64,000 bases of DNA. It comes from Phycisphaeraceae bacterium (lineage in GTDB: Bacteria > Planctomycetota > Phycisphaerae > Phycisphaerales > Phycisphaeraceae). Location of the stretch: positions 42,152 to 106,151 of the forward strand of contig JANQFR010000096.1 of NCBI GenBank assembly GCA_028277745.1, given 5' to 3'. The notes under the pieces are model-generated. The model did no database searches. It saw only the letters and a list, made by a program, of their open reading frames with translations, and was not told the DNA's origin. The translations under genes were made by a program, and so were the position numbers. Shown piece by piece: positions 26,009 through 34,589 of the stretch. Numbering within the stretch: position 1 is the first letter of the stretch; the number at the start of each line of letters is the position of its first letter.

Positions 26009-26070
26009 CACCATCGAGCAGCGTCCCGTGTGTCCGTTCCTGGACCGGTGCTCCATCGAGAATTCTCACC

Positions 26071-27984
26071 ATGTCCGTACTCACTCGCGTCGAAAAGAAA
26101 AGCTGGAAGGGCATCACCTTCCTGACCCTTGTCACCGTCGTACTGAATATCGGCGCAGTGGCGATGGTCTACCCCTTCATACTGATGGTCTCCGGGTCGC
26201 TCCGCTCCCCAATGGATCAGGCCAATCGCTCGATTGTGCCCAGGTATTGCTACGACGAGGTTCAACTCGGCCGAAAATTCGTCGAAGCGAAGTACGATTA
26301 TCGACTAGGCGCGGCAAACCTGTATCGGCACCGAACCGACCTCGCCTTCGATGCCGTCACGATTGCAGAACCGGTGGTCGGACAGCGTGTGGAGGATTTG
26401 CAGGCTTTTGTCGCGGAGGTCGAGTTGCCTGACCATTGGCTGGTCGTTGGGGGCACTTTCGGCACGCGCCGGACCTTCGGCTTCAATCAGCGACGTTTTA
26501 TCGCACAACTTCAACAGCGATATGAACACGACATCGACGCGATGGCCACCGACCTTGGTGTCGCCCTGAACAACTGGCAACAGGTGCGGCAGCGAATCCC
26601 CGACTGGACCAGCCCTCGCTACAACTACGATCCTTCGCCATACTTCGACACGTACTTTCAACTCGTGCGAGCGCGGCCCCTCGCGGAGCGGGCGTTCTCC
26701 CCGATCACGTCCCGATTCCTCGAACTCATGGTGTTTCCTGAGTACGGCAAGGTGGAATCGGGAACAGATGCCGACCGTGAACGTTTCCGCCGGTTTCGCG
26801 AGGACTATGGACTATCGATCGACGCTTATCGCGACTTCGCGTTGCCTCGGCGATATCCCGCTCAAGCGCCTCGGGTGTTTCGGGAAGCATGGGCTACCTT
26901 CGTTTACGAACTGCTGAATTACTCGTTCGTCCGTTGTGACGCCAGCGATGCCCAGTATCAAGATTTCCTGCGCGAAGCCTATGATGGCGACCTCGATCTA
27001 CTCAACCGCAACTGGATGCTCCAGGACAACCCGATCGAGAGTTTCGCCACGCTATCCCTGCCCAGCGATACGGAAAGTATCGCGGCAGGCGAGCGACGCG
27101 ATTTCGGTCGGTTTATTCTGGATCAACCGGTGGAATCGCTCTACCTGGTCGGTCCAGAGTATGCCTGGCGCGATTGGCTGCGGGGACGCTACGACTCGCT
27201 CCAAGAGCTCAACATCGCTCATCAGGCAGGATATGTAGCCCTCGACGCCGTCCCGATCCCGATCGCGCATGCCGAACAGAAATACGTGTTGGAGAACCCA
27301 TCCGCTCTTCGCTTCGACTTCGCGACGACAAACTACCGCGACGTGATCGATGAAATCCTTCTGCAAGGCCGACCGCTCGTCAACACGATCATTTATGTCG
27401 TGCTCTCCGTAGGGCTCTCGCTTCTGCTGATGCCTATGGCCGCCTACGGCCTGTCGAGATTCAACCCGCCCGGTGTCTGGCGGATCGTCCTAATCCTGAT
27501 GGCCACCATGGCCTTTCCGCCCATGGTCGGCATGATCCCGCAGTTCCTCATCCTGCGGACCTTTGGTCTGATCAACACATTCGTTGCCCTCTTGCTCCCG
27601 ACGATTGTCAACGGCTACCTGATCTTCCTGCTTAAAGGCTTCTTCGATTCGTTGCCCAAGCACCTGTATGAAGCGGCGCTGATTGACGGCGCCAGCGAGT
27701 TAAGGATGTTCTATTCGATCACGCTCTCGCTGAGCAAGCCGATCCTTGCCGTCGTGGCACTCGGCGCGTTCAATGGAGCGTGGGCGTCCTTTATGTACCC
27801 ACTGCTTGTGGCACCCGCGGAGGAGATGCAGGTCCTGGCCGTATGGCTTTACGAGTTCCAGCAGCAGGCCACCCAACCCGCTGTCTTCGCCTCTATACTG
27901 ATTACATCAATCCCGACGCTGATCGTCTTCCTTATCACTCAACGGACGATCATGCGCGGCATTGCGGTGCCTGCTGAGAAATGA
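26071..27984 (+). CDS. ABC sugar permease (MalG-like) with ~390-residue extracytoplasmic insert
   Basis: A 637-residue protein against about 280 for usual CUT1 MalG-type permeases. TM1 (about 18-40, ITFLTLVTVVLNIGAVAMVY) and the YPFILMVSGSLR start are normal. Residues about 41-435 are then inserted between TM1 and TM2, on the outer face. The permease resumes with TM2 (about 436-460) and the EAA loop YEAALIDGASELRMF (about 532) before the final helices. The insert contains two segments like those of GH42-type proteins, FLREAYDGDLDLLNRNW and WLRGRYDSLQELN, possibly a sugar-recognition module. ATG 26071 is chosen; the open frame continues upstream but overlaps the preceding gene in another frame. 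Confidence 0.85.
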   Translation: MSVLTRVEKKSWKGITFLTLVTVVLNIGAVAMVYPFILMVSGSLRSPMDQANRSIVPRYCYDEVQLGRKFVEAKYDYRLGAANLYRHRTDLAFDAVTIAEPVVGQRVEDLQAFVAEVELPDHWLVVGGTFGTRRTFGFNQRRFIAQLQQRYEHDIDAMATDLGVALNNWQQVRQRIPDWTSPRYNYDPSPYFDTYFQLVRARPLAERAFSPITSRFLELMVFPEYGKVESGTDADRERFRRFREDYGLSIDAYRDFALPRRYPAQAPRVFREAWATFVYELLNYSFVRCDASDAQYQDFLREAYDGDLDLLNRNWMLQDNPIESFATLSLPSDTESIAAGERRDFGRFILDQPVESLYLVGPEYAWRDWLRGRYDSLQELNIAHQAGYVALDAVPIPIAHAEQKYVLENPSALRFDFATTNYRDVIDEILLQGRPLVNTIIYVVLSVGLSLLLMPMAAYGLSRFNPPGVWRIVLILMATMAFPPMVGMIPQFLILRTFGLINTFVALLLPTIVNGYLIFLLKGFFDSLPKHLYEAALIDGASELRMFYSITLSLSKPILAVVALGAFNGAWASFMYPLLVAPAEEMQVLAVWLYEFQQQATQPAVFASILITSIPTLIVFLITQRTIMRGIAVPAEK

Positions 27985-28019
27985 TTCTGAACGAAGCCGG
28001 CAAACGGTCTTTGAATTAC

Positions 28020-29357
28020 TTACATACCACCGAGCCCGATGGTGTGAATCGGTGGGAGTTGGTGCAGGCCGTCATGAACCTGAAAAAGATTCGGATAGAC
28101 GTTGCGCCAGGCGTCGTTGGCGTTAGGGGTAAACTGTGGGGAATTCAACTCGACACCGTTCTGGGTTGGGACATGAGCGGCGAAAAGTGCAGCGTGCACC
28201 ATGCTCGCCCCGGGATTGGTCAGGTCCTGCAGCGAGAGTTGCATGCCGTGCCGATGCGCCCAGGCCGCAGCAGTTAGGGCATAGCTGTGCCCCTTGCAGG
28301 TCTTTAATGCGAAACCCGACCAATGCTGCTCGCGTGCGATCTGCATCGATTTCAAGGTCAATAGCCCTTCGTCAACCATGACTGGTTTGCGTTTAGCAAC
28401 TTCTGCCCAATCAAATGCGTGGCGCTCAATATCGCGACCCGTGGGCTGCTCGATTATCTCCAGAGCTTCATATGCCTGGGCATCGATCGCTCTCAATACC
28501 TCCAGAAAATCGAGCACACTCTGCGCATCAGGGTTAGCCTCGTTGGAGTCAACCGACAGCCGCGGCTTGCCGATGCCCCATCGCCTGGCGGCCCGGTACA
28601 CCTCGGTCACGCGCGACGCATCTATACGTGCGTCTTGCCCCATGGTCTTGAGCTTAAAGCCAAAGTAGCCGTGCCGCTCAATCGCGGGGCGCAGGTCCCG
28701 CTCCAGGTCGTCGGCCTTGCCGACGAGCCACCACGCCGGGCTGGTGGTGCGCGGCTCATTCTGCAGCAGCGCCCGGATCGCCGCGACGGTCCCCCCGATG
28801 CCGCCGAAGAATGGATCGGCTCCCGGCACAGCAAAGCCAACCTCATATAAGTCAAAAGCGCTGACGCCCAGCGCCCGGCCGACAGCGTCGTGGACCGCCG
28901 CGTCGAAGATGCTGGCACAAACGCAACGCGCTAGCGTCGGGGGCGTGGCCGATTGGGAACCGATAGGTTCGACATGAATGGCGTGCTCGTGTAGATGGAG
29001 TCCGGTGATCAGTGGGTGCGCCGCGGTACCGAAGTCGCTGGGGAGGAGTTGGGCAAGCTGTTGGCAATAGGCACGCATCGCGGCATCACGCTGCTCGTGT
29101 GTGTAGGCCGGCTCAGGCCAAGCCCACAAATCGCTGAGATAAATGCACGAGTGTCCTTCTTCAATCTGACCATTGACATCGACCATCACGACCGCATCGG
29201 CCTGCGTGATCACTTCGATCGCACCGGAGCTGATGATCAACGGCTTAACGAACGGCTGCTCGATAAAACGCACCGCAGCTTCGACAACACGCGCACGCTG
29301 CGCCGCGGCCCCAGCATCAACCTTTTCGCGTCGAGCGCCGCCAGCAGAGATCGTCAT
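28020..29357 (-). CDS. Enolase-superfamily enzyme (mandelate racemase/muconate lactonizing type)
   Basis: A 445-residue two-domain enzyme. The C-terminal barrel carries the KxK base (K235/K237 in FKLKT), metal ligands D270 (SVDSNEA), E303 (IIEQP) and D329 or E330 (MVDEG), and a second basic residue K352/K355 on the opposite face. This is the superfamily pattern for Mg-assisted proton abstraction alpha to a carboxylate. Members dehydrate or racemise sugar acids or amino-acid derivatives; the exact reaction is unknown. It is expressed with the GntR-type regulator: its ATG overlaps that gene's stop codon (ATGA at 29354-29357). Thirty-five bases separate its 3' end from the convergent permease gene. 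Confidence 0.88.
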   Translation of the reverse strand: MTISAGGARREKVDAGAAAQRARVVEAAVRFIEQPFVKPLIISSGAIEVITQADAVVMVDVNGQIEEGHSCIYLSDLWAWPEPAYTHEQRDAAMRAYCQQLAQLLPSDFGTAAHPLITGLHLHEHAIHVEPIGSQSATPPTLARCVCASIFDAAVHDAVGRALGVSAFDLYEVGFAVPGADPFFGGIGGTVAAIRALLQNEPRTTSPAWWLVGKADDLERDLRPAIERHGYFGFKLKTMGQDARIDASRVTEVYRAARRWGIGKPRLSVDSNEANPDAQSVLDFLEVLRAIDAQAYEALEIIEQPTGRDIERHAFDWAEVAKRKPVMVDEGLLTLKSMQIAREQHWSGFALKTCKGHSYALTAAAWAHRHGMQLSLQDLTNPGASMVHAALFAAHVPTQNGVELNSPQFTPNANDAWRNVYPNLFQVHDGLHQLPPIHTIGLGGM

Positions 29358-30496
29358 GCCGTCATCCCGATCTGCAGGTTTGCGGCCACGGCCTGGCGCA
29401 GCGGCTCACAGAAACCTTCCCGGCGGCTGGCGGCGATCGCCTGGCGTGCCCTGCGGCCCATCTCCACCAATCCCAGGTTGATCGTGGTCAGGGGAACCGT
29501 CCAACCACTCTCAGCAAGCACCGGACCAGCCCCCACCACGGCGAGTTCCTCCGGTACGCGCACACCCGATGCATGTGCCGCAAGCAACCCCCCCCTGGCC
29601 ATGATGTCGGAGGCGTAGAGGATCGCATCCGGCGGGTGCGCCAGAGACAGCAGCTCGTGTGTGACATCGGCCGCCGCTCGCTCAGTGTAGTCCGCTTTGA
29701 CTAACCAATCGGGTTCGAAAGACAGATCGAATGCCTGCAGCGCAGCGCGGTACGTCTCGATCCAACGCCCCGTACTAAAACGCTCATCCCCCGCGGTCAC
29801 TAAGGCAACGCGTTTGCGGCCAGAGGATGAAAGATGCTGCACCGCTTCCATCACGCCGCGGGTGTAGTTTGGCGTGACACAATGGCTGAACCCGTCAGAG
29901 AGATCGTTAAACATCAGCACCGTAGGCAGATGGTGGTGTTGGCAGAGTGCAAGCAGGCCCAGGTTGACCGGTGTCATCATGATCAACCCATCCAATTCGC
30001 GCAGCGGCGGCGCATGAGCGAGAGCCTCATCGACCCGTTCCTGGGTCGGGATGTCAAACAGGCGCAACGCGACCTCGTGGCCGTCTTCACGCAGCCCTTG
30101 GATAATGGGACGGAGAAACGGGTAGCCGTCGGCCAGGTCTGTGCAGGCGACGCCAACGGTCAACACGTCGTTGCTTGCAGGCGGAGTGGCTCGATCATTC
30201 CGGGGGTCAAGAACGACGGTGCCGCTGCCTGGACGCGCATTGAGCAGATCCTCGGATGCCAGATCCCGCAACGCGCGCCGGATGGTCACCTCGCCAACAC
30301 CCCACAGCGCGGCCAGCTCGCGCTGCGTAGGGAGCATGTCGCCCGGCTTCAAGCTGCCAGACTCGATCTGCTGACGTATCAACTGAGTGATCTGCGCGTA
30401 GAGGTGTGCGCCCCGTCGGCGATTGAGTTGGGAACCGATCCGGCGTAGAGCGAGTTCGGCCTGCGATATATTTGCGTTCATATTGCGATGCTCCAA
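29354..30496 (-). CDS. GntR-type regulator with LacI-type effector domain
   Basis: A 380-residue chimera of the AraR kind. Residues about 28-98 are a GntR winged helix (AQITQLIRQQIESGSLKPGD; ELAALWGVGEVTIRRAL) and residues about 112-375 a periplasmic-binding-like effector domain (VGVACTDLAD, LIMMTPVN, DAILYASDIMARG). It is divergent from the Gfo/Idh gene at 30557 with a 60-bp AT-rich gap holding TATAAT (30502-30507, reverse strand), and it is co-transcribed with the enolase-superfamily gene. It is probably a substrate-responsive repressor of both flanking units (inference). An alternative start at M6 (30481) is possible. Confidence 0.88.
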   Translation of the reverse strand: MEHRNMNANISQAELALRRIGSQLNRRRGAHLYAQITQLIRQQIESGSLKPGDMLPTQRELAALWGVGEVTIRRALRDLASEDLLNARPGSGTVVLDPRNDRATPPASNDVLTVGVACTDLADGYPFLRPIIQGLREDGHEVALRLFDIPTQERVDEALAHAPPLRELDGLIMMTPVNLGLLALCQHHHLPTVLMFNDLSDGFSHCVTPNYTRGVMEAVQHLSSSGRKRVALVTAGDERFSTGRWIETYRAALQAFDLSFEPDWLVKADYTERAAADVTHELLSLAHPPDAILYASDIMARGGLLAAHASGVRVPEELAVVGAGPVLAESGWTVPLTTINLGLVEMGRRARQAIAASRREGFCEPLRQAVAANLQIGMTA

Positions 30497-30556
30497 TATT
30501 TATTATACCATATCAACTCAAACTGAATTTAACTAAACGCCTCAAAAAACCTGCAA

Positions 30557-31702
30557 ATGACTGAAAAAAAGAAGGTTAACGTAGGTTTTGTCGGCGCCGG
30601 GTGGATGGGTACGGAGCAGCTCCGCCACCTTGCCGAGCATGAGGATGTGCGCATCGTCACCCTCTGCAATCGCGACGTCCAACGCGGGCGCGAGGTTCTC
30701 GACGGCCTCGGGCTGACCGAAACCGGGGTCACCAGCAACTTCGACGACCTGATCCGGGACGCGTCCATCGACACCATCTGGTTGGTCACCCCCAACGCCT
30801 ACCACGGCCGGCAATCGATCGCGGCGCTTGAGGCCAACAAACACGTGTTCTGCGAGAAGCCCGCATCGACCACATTCGCCGACCACCTCAAGCAGGTCGA
30901 GCTGGCCAAGGCCAAGCCGCACCTGCGCACGTTCGTCGATTACATCTTGTACTTCGATACCTTTGAACAACGTGTGCGCAACATGGTCGCAGATGGTGCG
31001 TTTGGCACGGTCACTCAGATCCAGGTGAACTACCGACACGCCGTGAATATCACAGGCAACAAGATCTGGAAACTGAAGCGCGACATGATGGGGGATGCTA
31101 TCGGCATGGGGATCAACCATGCCGTGTCCGTCATGCTGTTTGCCATGGCCTCGCAGGCAAAACCGATGAAAGTGTACGCCACCTCGATGCCGGCCCAGGT
31201 GCGTCCCTTCGAGCCCAACCCGATCTGGAACCTGCACATCACCTTCGATAACGGCGCGTGCGGGCTTGTCTTCGGGGATATCGATTCGGGTAACGGCTAC
31301 GATGCCTATCACAACATCAAGGGTACCGGGGGCGGGCTGATTTTTGACTCGCAACTCGATCAGCCTCAGAAGGTGCGCGTTTGGAACCACAAAGTGAACA
31401 GCCAGAAGTGGTGGTATCCTCTGGATGCCGAGCGCTGCCTTGCCAATGGAATCGAGCCTTGGCCGTCAGATACAACAACGCCCGATTCCGGCGATGTGAT
31501 CGAGCACCAGACCGGGGAAGCAGTGGCCCACTTCATCGAATCCATCCAGAGCGGTAAGCCTTCGCCCTTGGGCTTCGACACCAGTGCGATCGTGGCCGAA
31601 GTGGGCTGGGCAGCGCAGGTCTCTGCCGCCACGGGCCAGCCGGTTGATCTGCCGCTGGATCAACAAATAGCCCATCGCGCAAATAGGTCACCGCACGAGT
31701 AA
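30557..31702 (+). CDS. Gfo/Idh/MocA-family oxidoreductase
   Basis: A 381-residue enzyme with Rossmann motif GFVGAGWMG (about 9-17), FCEKPAS (EKP) and a catalytic region around DAIGMGINHAVSVM in place of the usual GGG...D..H pattern. It belongs to the inositol/sugar dehydrogenase group. It is transcribed divergently from the GntR-type regulator, which probably controls it. It is the last intact metabolic gene of the island; transposase debris follows. Confidence 0.85.
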   Translation: MTEKKKVNVGFVGAGWMGTEQLRHLAEHEDVRIVTLCNRDVQRGREVLDGLGLTETGVTSNFDDLIRDASIDTIWLVTPNAYHGRQSIAALEANKHVFCEKPASTTFADHLKQVELAKAKPHLRTFVDYILYFDTFEQRVRNMVADGAFGTVTQIQVNYRHAVNITGNKIWKLKRDMMGDAIGMGINHAVSVMLFAMASQAKPMKVYATSMPAQVRPFEPNPIWNLHITFDNGACGLVFGDIDSGNGYDAYHNIKGTGGGLIFDSQLDQPQKVRVWNHKVNSQKWWYPLDAERCLANGIEPWPSDTTTPDSGDVIEHQTGEAVAHFIESIQSGKPSPLGFDTSAIVAEVGWAAQVSAATGQPVDLPLDQQIAHRANRSPHE

Positions 31703-31852
31703 TAGAATGGCTTCGACAGACACAAATGAGCCTTAACAAACGGGGCCAGCCGAAGCGGCGCCGACTTCCAAGAAGGAATTGCGCAGCAACCACTCGACTC
31801 GGATCAGTGGGCAGTTAGTGCGGTTGGGTCGCCTCCGCATCAACACCGCGAA

Positions 31853-32075
31853 TCAGGCCGCGTGCTCATAATGCTTGAGCAAGCAGGCTAAACGGGTCTG
31901 GCACTCGATCTTCAACGGCCCGATATCGGCCGGCTCGGAGGTGGCCAACTTCAGATTGGGCAACGCCCGATTCCCCACGCTCTGATGCGGTCGAAGCGTG
32001 TTGTAGCAGTTAACGTACTAGTCTATCAGATAGCGCAGACGCTTCTTGCCAAAGACTACAAAGTGATTCAACACT
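31853..32075 (-). pseudogene. Integrase-core (IS3/IS481-like) transposase C-terminal remnant
   Basis: Reading leftward, the sequence gives a typical rve-transposase C-terminus: LNHFVVFGKKRLRYLID, a stop codon, YVNCYNTLRPHQSVGNRALP, and an acidic tail ending at the stop at 31853-31855. The internal stop and the absence of the D-D-E region show it is dead. It sits in the 31703-32193 gap, which otherwise holds no supported gene. It testifies to mobile-element traffic near the right end of the moaA island. Confidence 0.7.
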
Positions 32076-32193
32076 CGTGCTGGATCCACCACCCACGTAC
32101 GCGTTGAGACTCGGCGATCCCGGTGTAATCGCCTGCGCGCAGATTTGGCAGGCCCCGTTATTTAAGCCTAAAGTCCTTTTACGATTTATTACC

Positions 32194-32781
32194 CTACGTC
32201 TGTGCATCAAGATGACACCGCATAATAAATGCTTCGAATCCCGGCATCTCCTCACACAAAGACGTGTGGTGCTTCGTGATCGACGCGAGCGTTGTTTTAG
32301 AGATTGAAGGTGCATCACGACGCCCTCGCCCCTCTCTTGAGGGCTTCGACTCGCTACCGGAAAGCACGGCGAGGTATCGCGTGGGTTGCATACCGATGCC
32401 GACAGCCAGCTGCTTCATCTTCTCCAGTTCTCGTTTGGATAACGATGCCTCCTTCAAGGATCGCCGGCCGGCCAGCACGTCGAGGCCGGCCTTGAAATCC
32501 ATCCTTTCGGCTTGGTCTAACAGATTTTTGAGGCGGGTGGCCTCGGCACGGAACCGGCGGGCAACTTCATCGCAAAGATCACCCGTCTCAACCAGACTCG
32601 CGGGCCCGTCGGGCACCGGTTCGATCGGCGCCGCGTCATCAGAAAGGTATTCCATCGGGATACGAAGCGTCCGCGCGATGGCCACGGCCTTATCGAGGCG
32701 TGGCATGTTGCTTTTGCGCGTAAGGTTATAGATCTGCTGGGGATCGATCCCAGCTCGGATGGCCACTTCTCGATACGTCAT
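32194..32781 (-). CDS. XRE-type helix-turn-helix regulator
   Basis: A 195-residue protein with an N-terminal Cro/CI-like helix-turn-helix (MTYREVAIRAGIDPQQIYNLTRKSNMP is the core, residues 1-27) and MEYLSDD at the domain end. A long helical C-terminal half of unknown role follows. The true start is unclear: codons upstream of ATG 32781 continue the conserved FARKFAAAAKARG helix in frame, but the nearest possible starts are an ATT or an ATG one frame off beyond a T5 run. A rare start or a frameshift is therefore possible. It lies alone between the transposase remnant and the right end. Its role may be control of element genes. Confidence 0.65.
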   Translation of the reverse strand: MTYREVAIRAGIDPQQIYNLTRKSNMPRLDKAVAIARTLRIPMEYLSDDAAPIEPVPDGPASLVETGDLCDEVARRFRAEATRLKNLLDQAERMDFKAGLDVLAGRRSLKEASLSKRELEKMKQLAVGIGMQPTRYLAVLSGSESKPSREGRGRRDAPSISKTTLASITKHHTSLCEEMPGFEAFIMRCHLDAQT

Positions 32782-33188
32782 CCCGCGGGCTTTTGCGGCC
32801 GCGGCAAACTTGCGTGCAAAAATTGGGGTATTCCTGTCATTCGGTTACATATTACCCACGCTGAGGCAATGGATTGATGTCTTAAGGATAGTCATCCGCA
32901 TGCTCCACGGCCCACGCCACGCCGCCACAGGCATCGAGCGGGCGATCGAACGCAGCAGTGGCCGCGTGGCGTAGCAGACTTTGCCCGACTGACTCTCTGA
33001 TCCAATTGAACCTCGATCTGGGCGGCCGGTCCTCCAGGGCACAGGGGGGGAAACCCGTCTGGCGCGGGGATGGCGCGCCAGCGCCTCATCCCCAATCTTT
33101 GGCCGCAAATGGCGAAAGTCAGGTTGTGATCCAAGGCAAGCAAGGCATTCTTGGCCATTTCAGGAGAAGCCGTCTAGGAGCCCGTCGA

Positions 33189-33251
33189 TTCCCGTAAGTT
33201 CCTGGCTTTCCCGCTTTTCCCGCGCATTCCCTCACGTTCCCTCGTTTTCCC
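33189..33251 (+). repeat. Seven helically phased TTCCC motifs at the island's right end
   Basis: TTCCC begins at 33189, 33208, 33217, 33227, 33237 and 33247, with TTCCT at 33199: seven sites spaced 9-10 bases apart, so all face the same side of the helix. The last lies 30 bases from the junction repeat. Nothing comparable was found at the left end. The pattern suggests cooperative binding of a DNA-binding or recombinase protein. Confidence 0.7.
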
Positions 33252-33280
33252 GCTTGTGGCCATTTCGCCTGTGGATTTAC

Positions 33281-33286
33281 ACCCTG
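33281..33286 (+). repeat. Right copy of the 6-bp island boundary repeat
   Basis: ACCCTG in the same orientation and codon phase as 3704-3709; it is followed directly by moaA codon 103. Confidence 0.8.
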
Positions 33287-33955
33287 GCCGCCCGGGCGCA
33301 CGACTACGCCGCGGCGGGGCTGCGCCGTGTCAACCTCAGTCTCGATTCGCTCGATCGCCGCCGCATTGCGTCGATCACCGGCGTCGACGGCTTGGACCGC
33401 GTGCTCCGTGGCATCGATACGGCGCTCGATGTCGGATTGACGCCGTTGCGCCTCAACACCGTGGTGATGCGCGGAGTCAACGACCACGAGTTATCACGCC
33501 TCGTACAGTTCGCCGCGGCGAAAGGCGTGGAGATACGCTTCATCGAACTGATGCCGATGGGTCCCCTCGCCGACGTTTGGCCGCAACGATACGTTTCCGA
33601 GGTTAAAATGCGTGACCGGCTGGCGGGCGTCGTGACGAATTGGCAGGCGTTGCGTCAAGGTTCGGGCTCCGCGCGACGTTACCGGGTTTCCACACGGTCG
33701 GGACGTTCGGCGACGGTCGGGTTCATCACGCCGATGAGCTGCAACTTCTGCGCAGCGTGCTCACGCATCCGCGTCACTGCCGACGGCGGGTTGTACCCCT
33801 GCCTGATGGATCAACCGGCCGGTTCGCTGATGCCTGCCATCCGCCCGAGCTTTGACGCCGATCATTTCGATACCTTGCTCTCGGCAGGCCTCGCGGCCAA
33901 GCGGGCTGAGCACCCCGTCACCGGATTCGTCACCATGACTCACATCGGCGGCTGA
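33287..33955 (+). pseudogene. moaA: 3' part of moaA (GTP 3',8-cyclase), separated by the island
   Basis: The last 222 codons of MoaA. It opens with AARAHDYAAAGLRRVNLSLDSLD, the normal continuation of the 5' fragment, and holds the second iron-sulfur motif (FCAAC...C in SCNFCAACSRIR and YPCL) that binds GTP in MoaA. It ends with the family's C-terminal Gly-Gly (HIGG), required for activity. An in-frame ATG at 33254 gives an open frame but lies inside the island, with no sign of a useful product because the radical-SAM motif is missing. Cofactor synthesis must rely on another moaA or be lost (inference). Confidence 0.93.
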
Positions 33956-33983
33956 TAGGCTCGTCACCCGCCTCCCCTCCGTC

Positions 33984-34589
33984 TCAAGATGAGTGCGCCC
34001 GGCGGTGCTTGATCACCCGGGCGGGAACACCTGCGACGACCGAGAACGCCGGCACATCTCGCGTGACTACCGCGCCGCCCGCCACCACGCTGCCCCGGCC
34101 GATCGTGACCCCCGCCGTCACACTCACGCGGCCCGCCAGCCAGGCGTCGTCTTCGATGATGATCGACGCCCGCCGCAGGCCCTGGCGCCGAATCGGCTGG
34201 TCGGGGTCGGCGTAGACGTGATCCGCCGCCACCATCAACACCATCGGCGCGATGCGCACGCCATGTCCGATCCGGATCGAGCCCTCGTGGTCTTCCCGGT
34301 CGCCGTAGCCGATCAGGATCGAGCCGGTCTGGATCGAGCAGTCATCGCCGAGACATACATTGCCCTGGATCACGGCCGCGTCGGCCACGTAAGTCCGCTC
34401 GCCGAAGCGGATCACGCCGTTCCTCGGATGGATGCGGGCCCCGGGGTGGATCAGGCACCCCTTCGAGACCGTGACCGAGCGATGCCGCTTCACGAGTTGG
34501 CGTCCGCACCACATCGTGAGCCGTCCGCCCAGGGTCGCGCGGCTGGGCATGCTGTATCCCCGTTCGAGCAGGCTCCAAAGAAGACTCAC
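33984..34589 (-). CDS. Hexapeptide-repeat acyltransferase (WbbJ/LbH-like)
   Basis: A protein of about 201 residues if started at GTG 34589, which overlaps the previous gene's stop codon (GTGA). Longer starts up to 34640 exist. It shows left-handed beta-helix hexapeptide periodicity (RIHPRNGVIRFGERTYVADAAVIQGNVCLG) and the C-terminal GAVVTRDVPAFSVVAGVPARVIKHR typical of sugar O- or N-acetyltransferases such as WbbJ/maltose acetyltransferase. The catalytic His is likely in AADHVYADP. Such enzymes decorate surface polysaccharides. It is coupled to the beta-propeller gene upstream; 28 bases separate it from the convergent moaA 3' fragment. Confidence 0.82.
   Translation of the reverse strand: MSLLWSLLERGYSMPSRATLGGRLTMWCGRQLVKRHRSVTVSKGCLIHPGARIHPRNGVIRFGERTYVADAAVIQGNVCLGDDCSIQTGSILIGYGDREDHEGSIRIGHGVRIAPMVLMVAADHVYADPDQPIRRQGLRRASIIIEDDAWLAGRVSVTAGVTIGRGSVVAGGAVVTRDVPAFSVVAGVPARVIKHRRAHSS

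Larger units (their letters stand above)
3704..33286. mobile_element. 29.6-kb genomic island inserted in moaA
   Basis: The island is defined by the two halves of moaA and by the direct repeat ACCCTG at 3704-3709 and 33281-33286. Removing one repeat and everything between restores the moaA frame. Inside are a gene-poor left end with an IS630-like remnant, a block of about 18 metabolic, transport and regulatory genes, then an integrase-core transposase remnant, an XRE-type regulator and a right end with helically phased TTCCC motifs. No intact integrase, relaxase or transposase was recognised, so the mode of entry is unknown and the element now looks immobile. The 6-bp repeat could be a target-site duplication or a site-specific crossover core. 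Confidence 0.85.
32782..33286. other. Non-coding right end of the moaA island
   Basis: Five hundred bases with no supported gene. They contain the possible upstream extension of the XRE gene, then low-information sequence, then a striking phased array of TTCCC motifs (33189-33251) and the right copy of the boundary repeat. The arrangement resembles the recombinase-binding end of an integrating element (inference). Confidence 0.5.

Noticed and set aside
33254..33286. ATG 33254 as the start of a functional truncated MoaA
   Set aside because: The first codons are island DNA and the radical-SAM cysteines are missing, so no active enzyme is expected.
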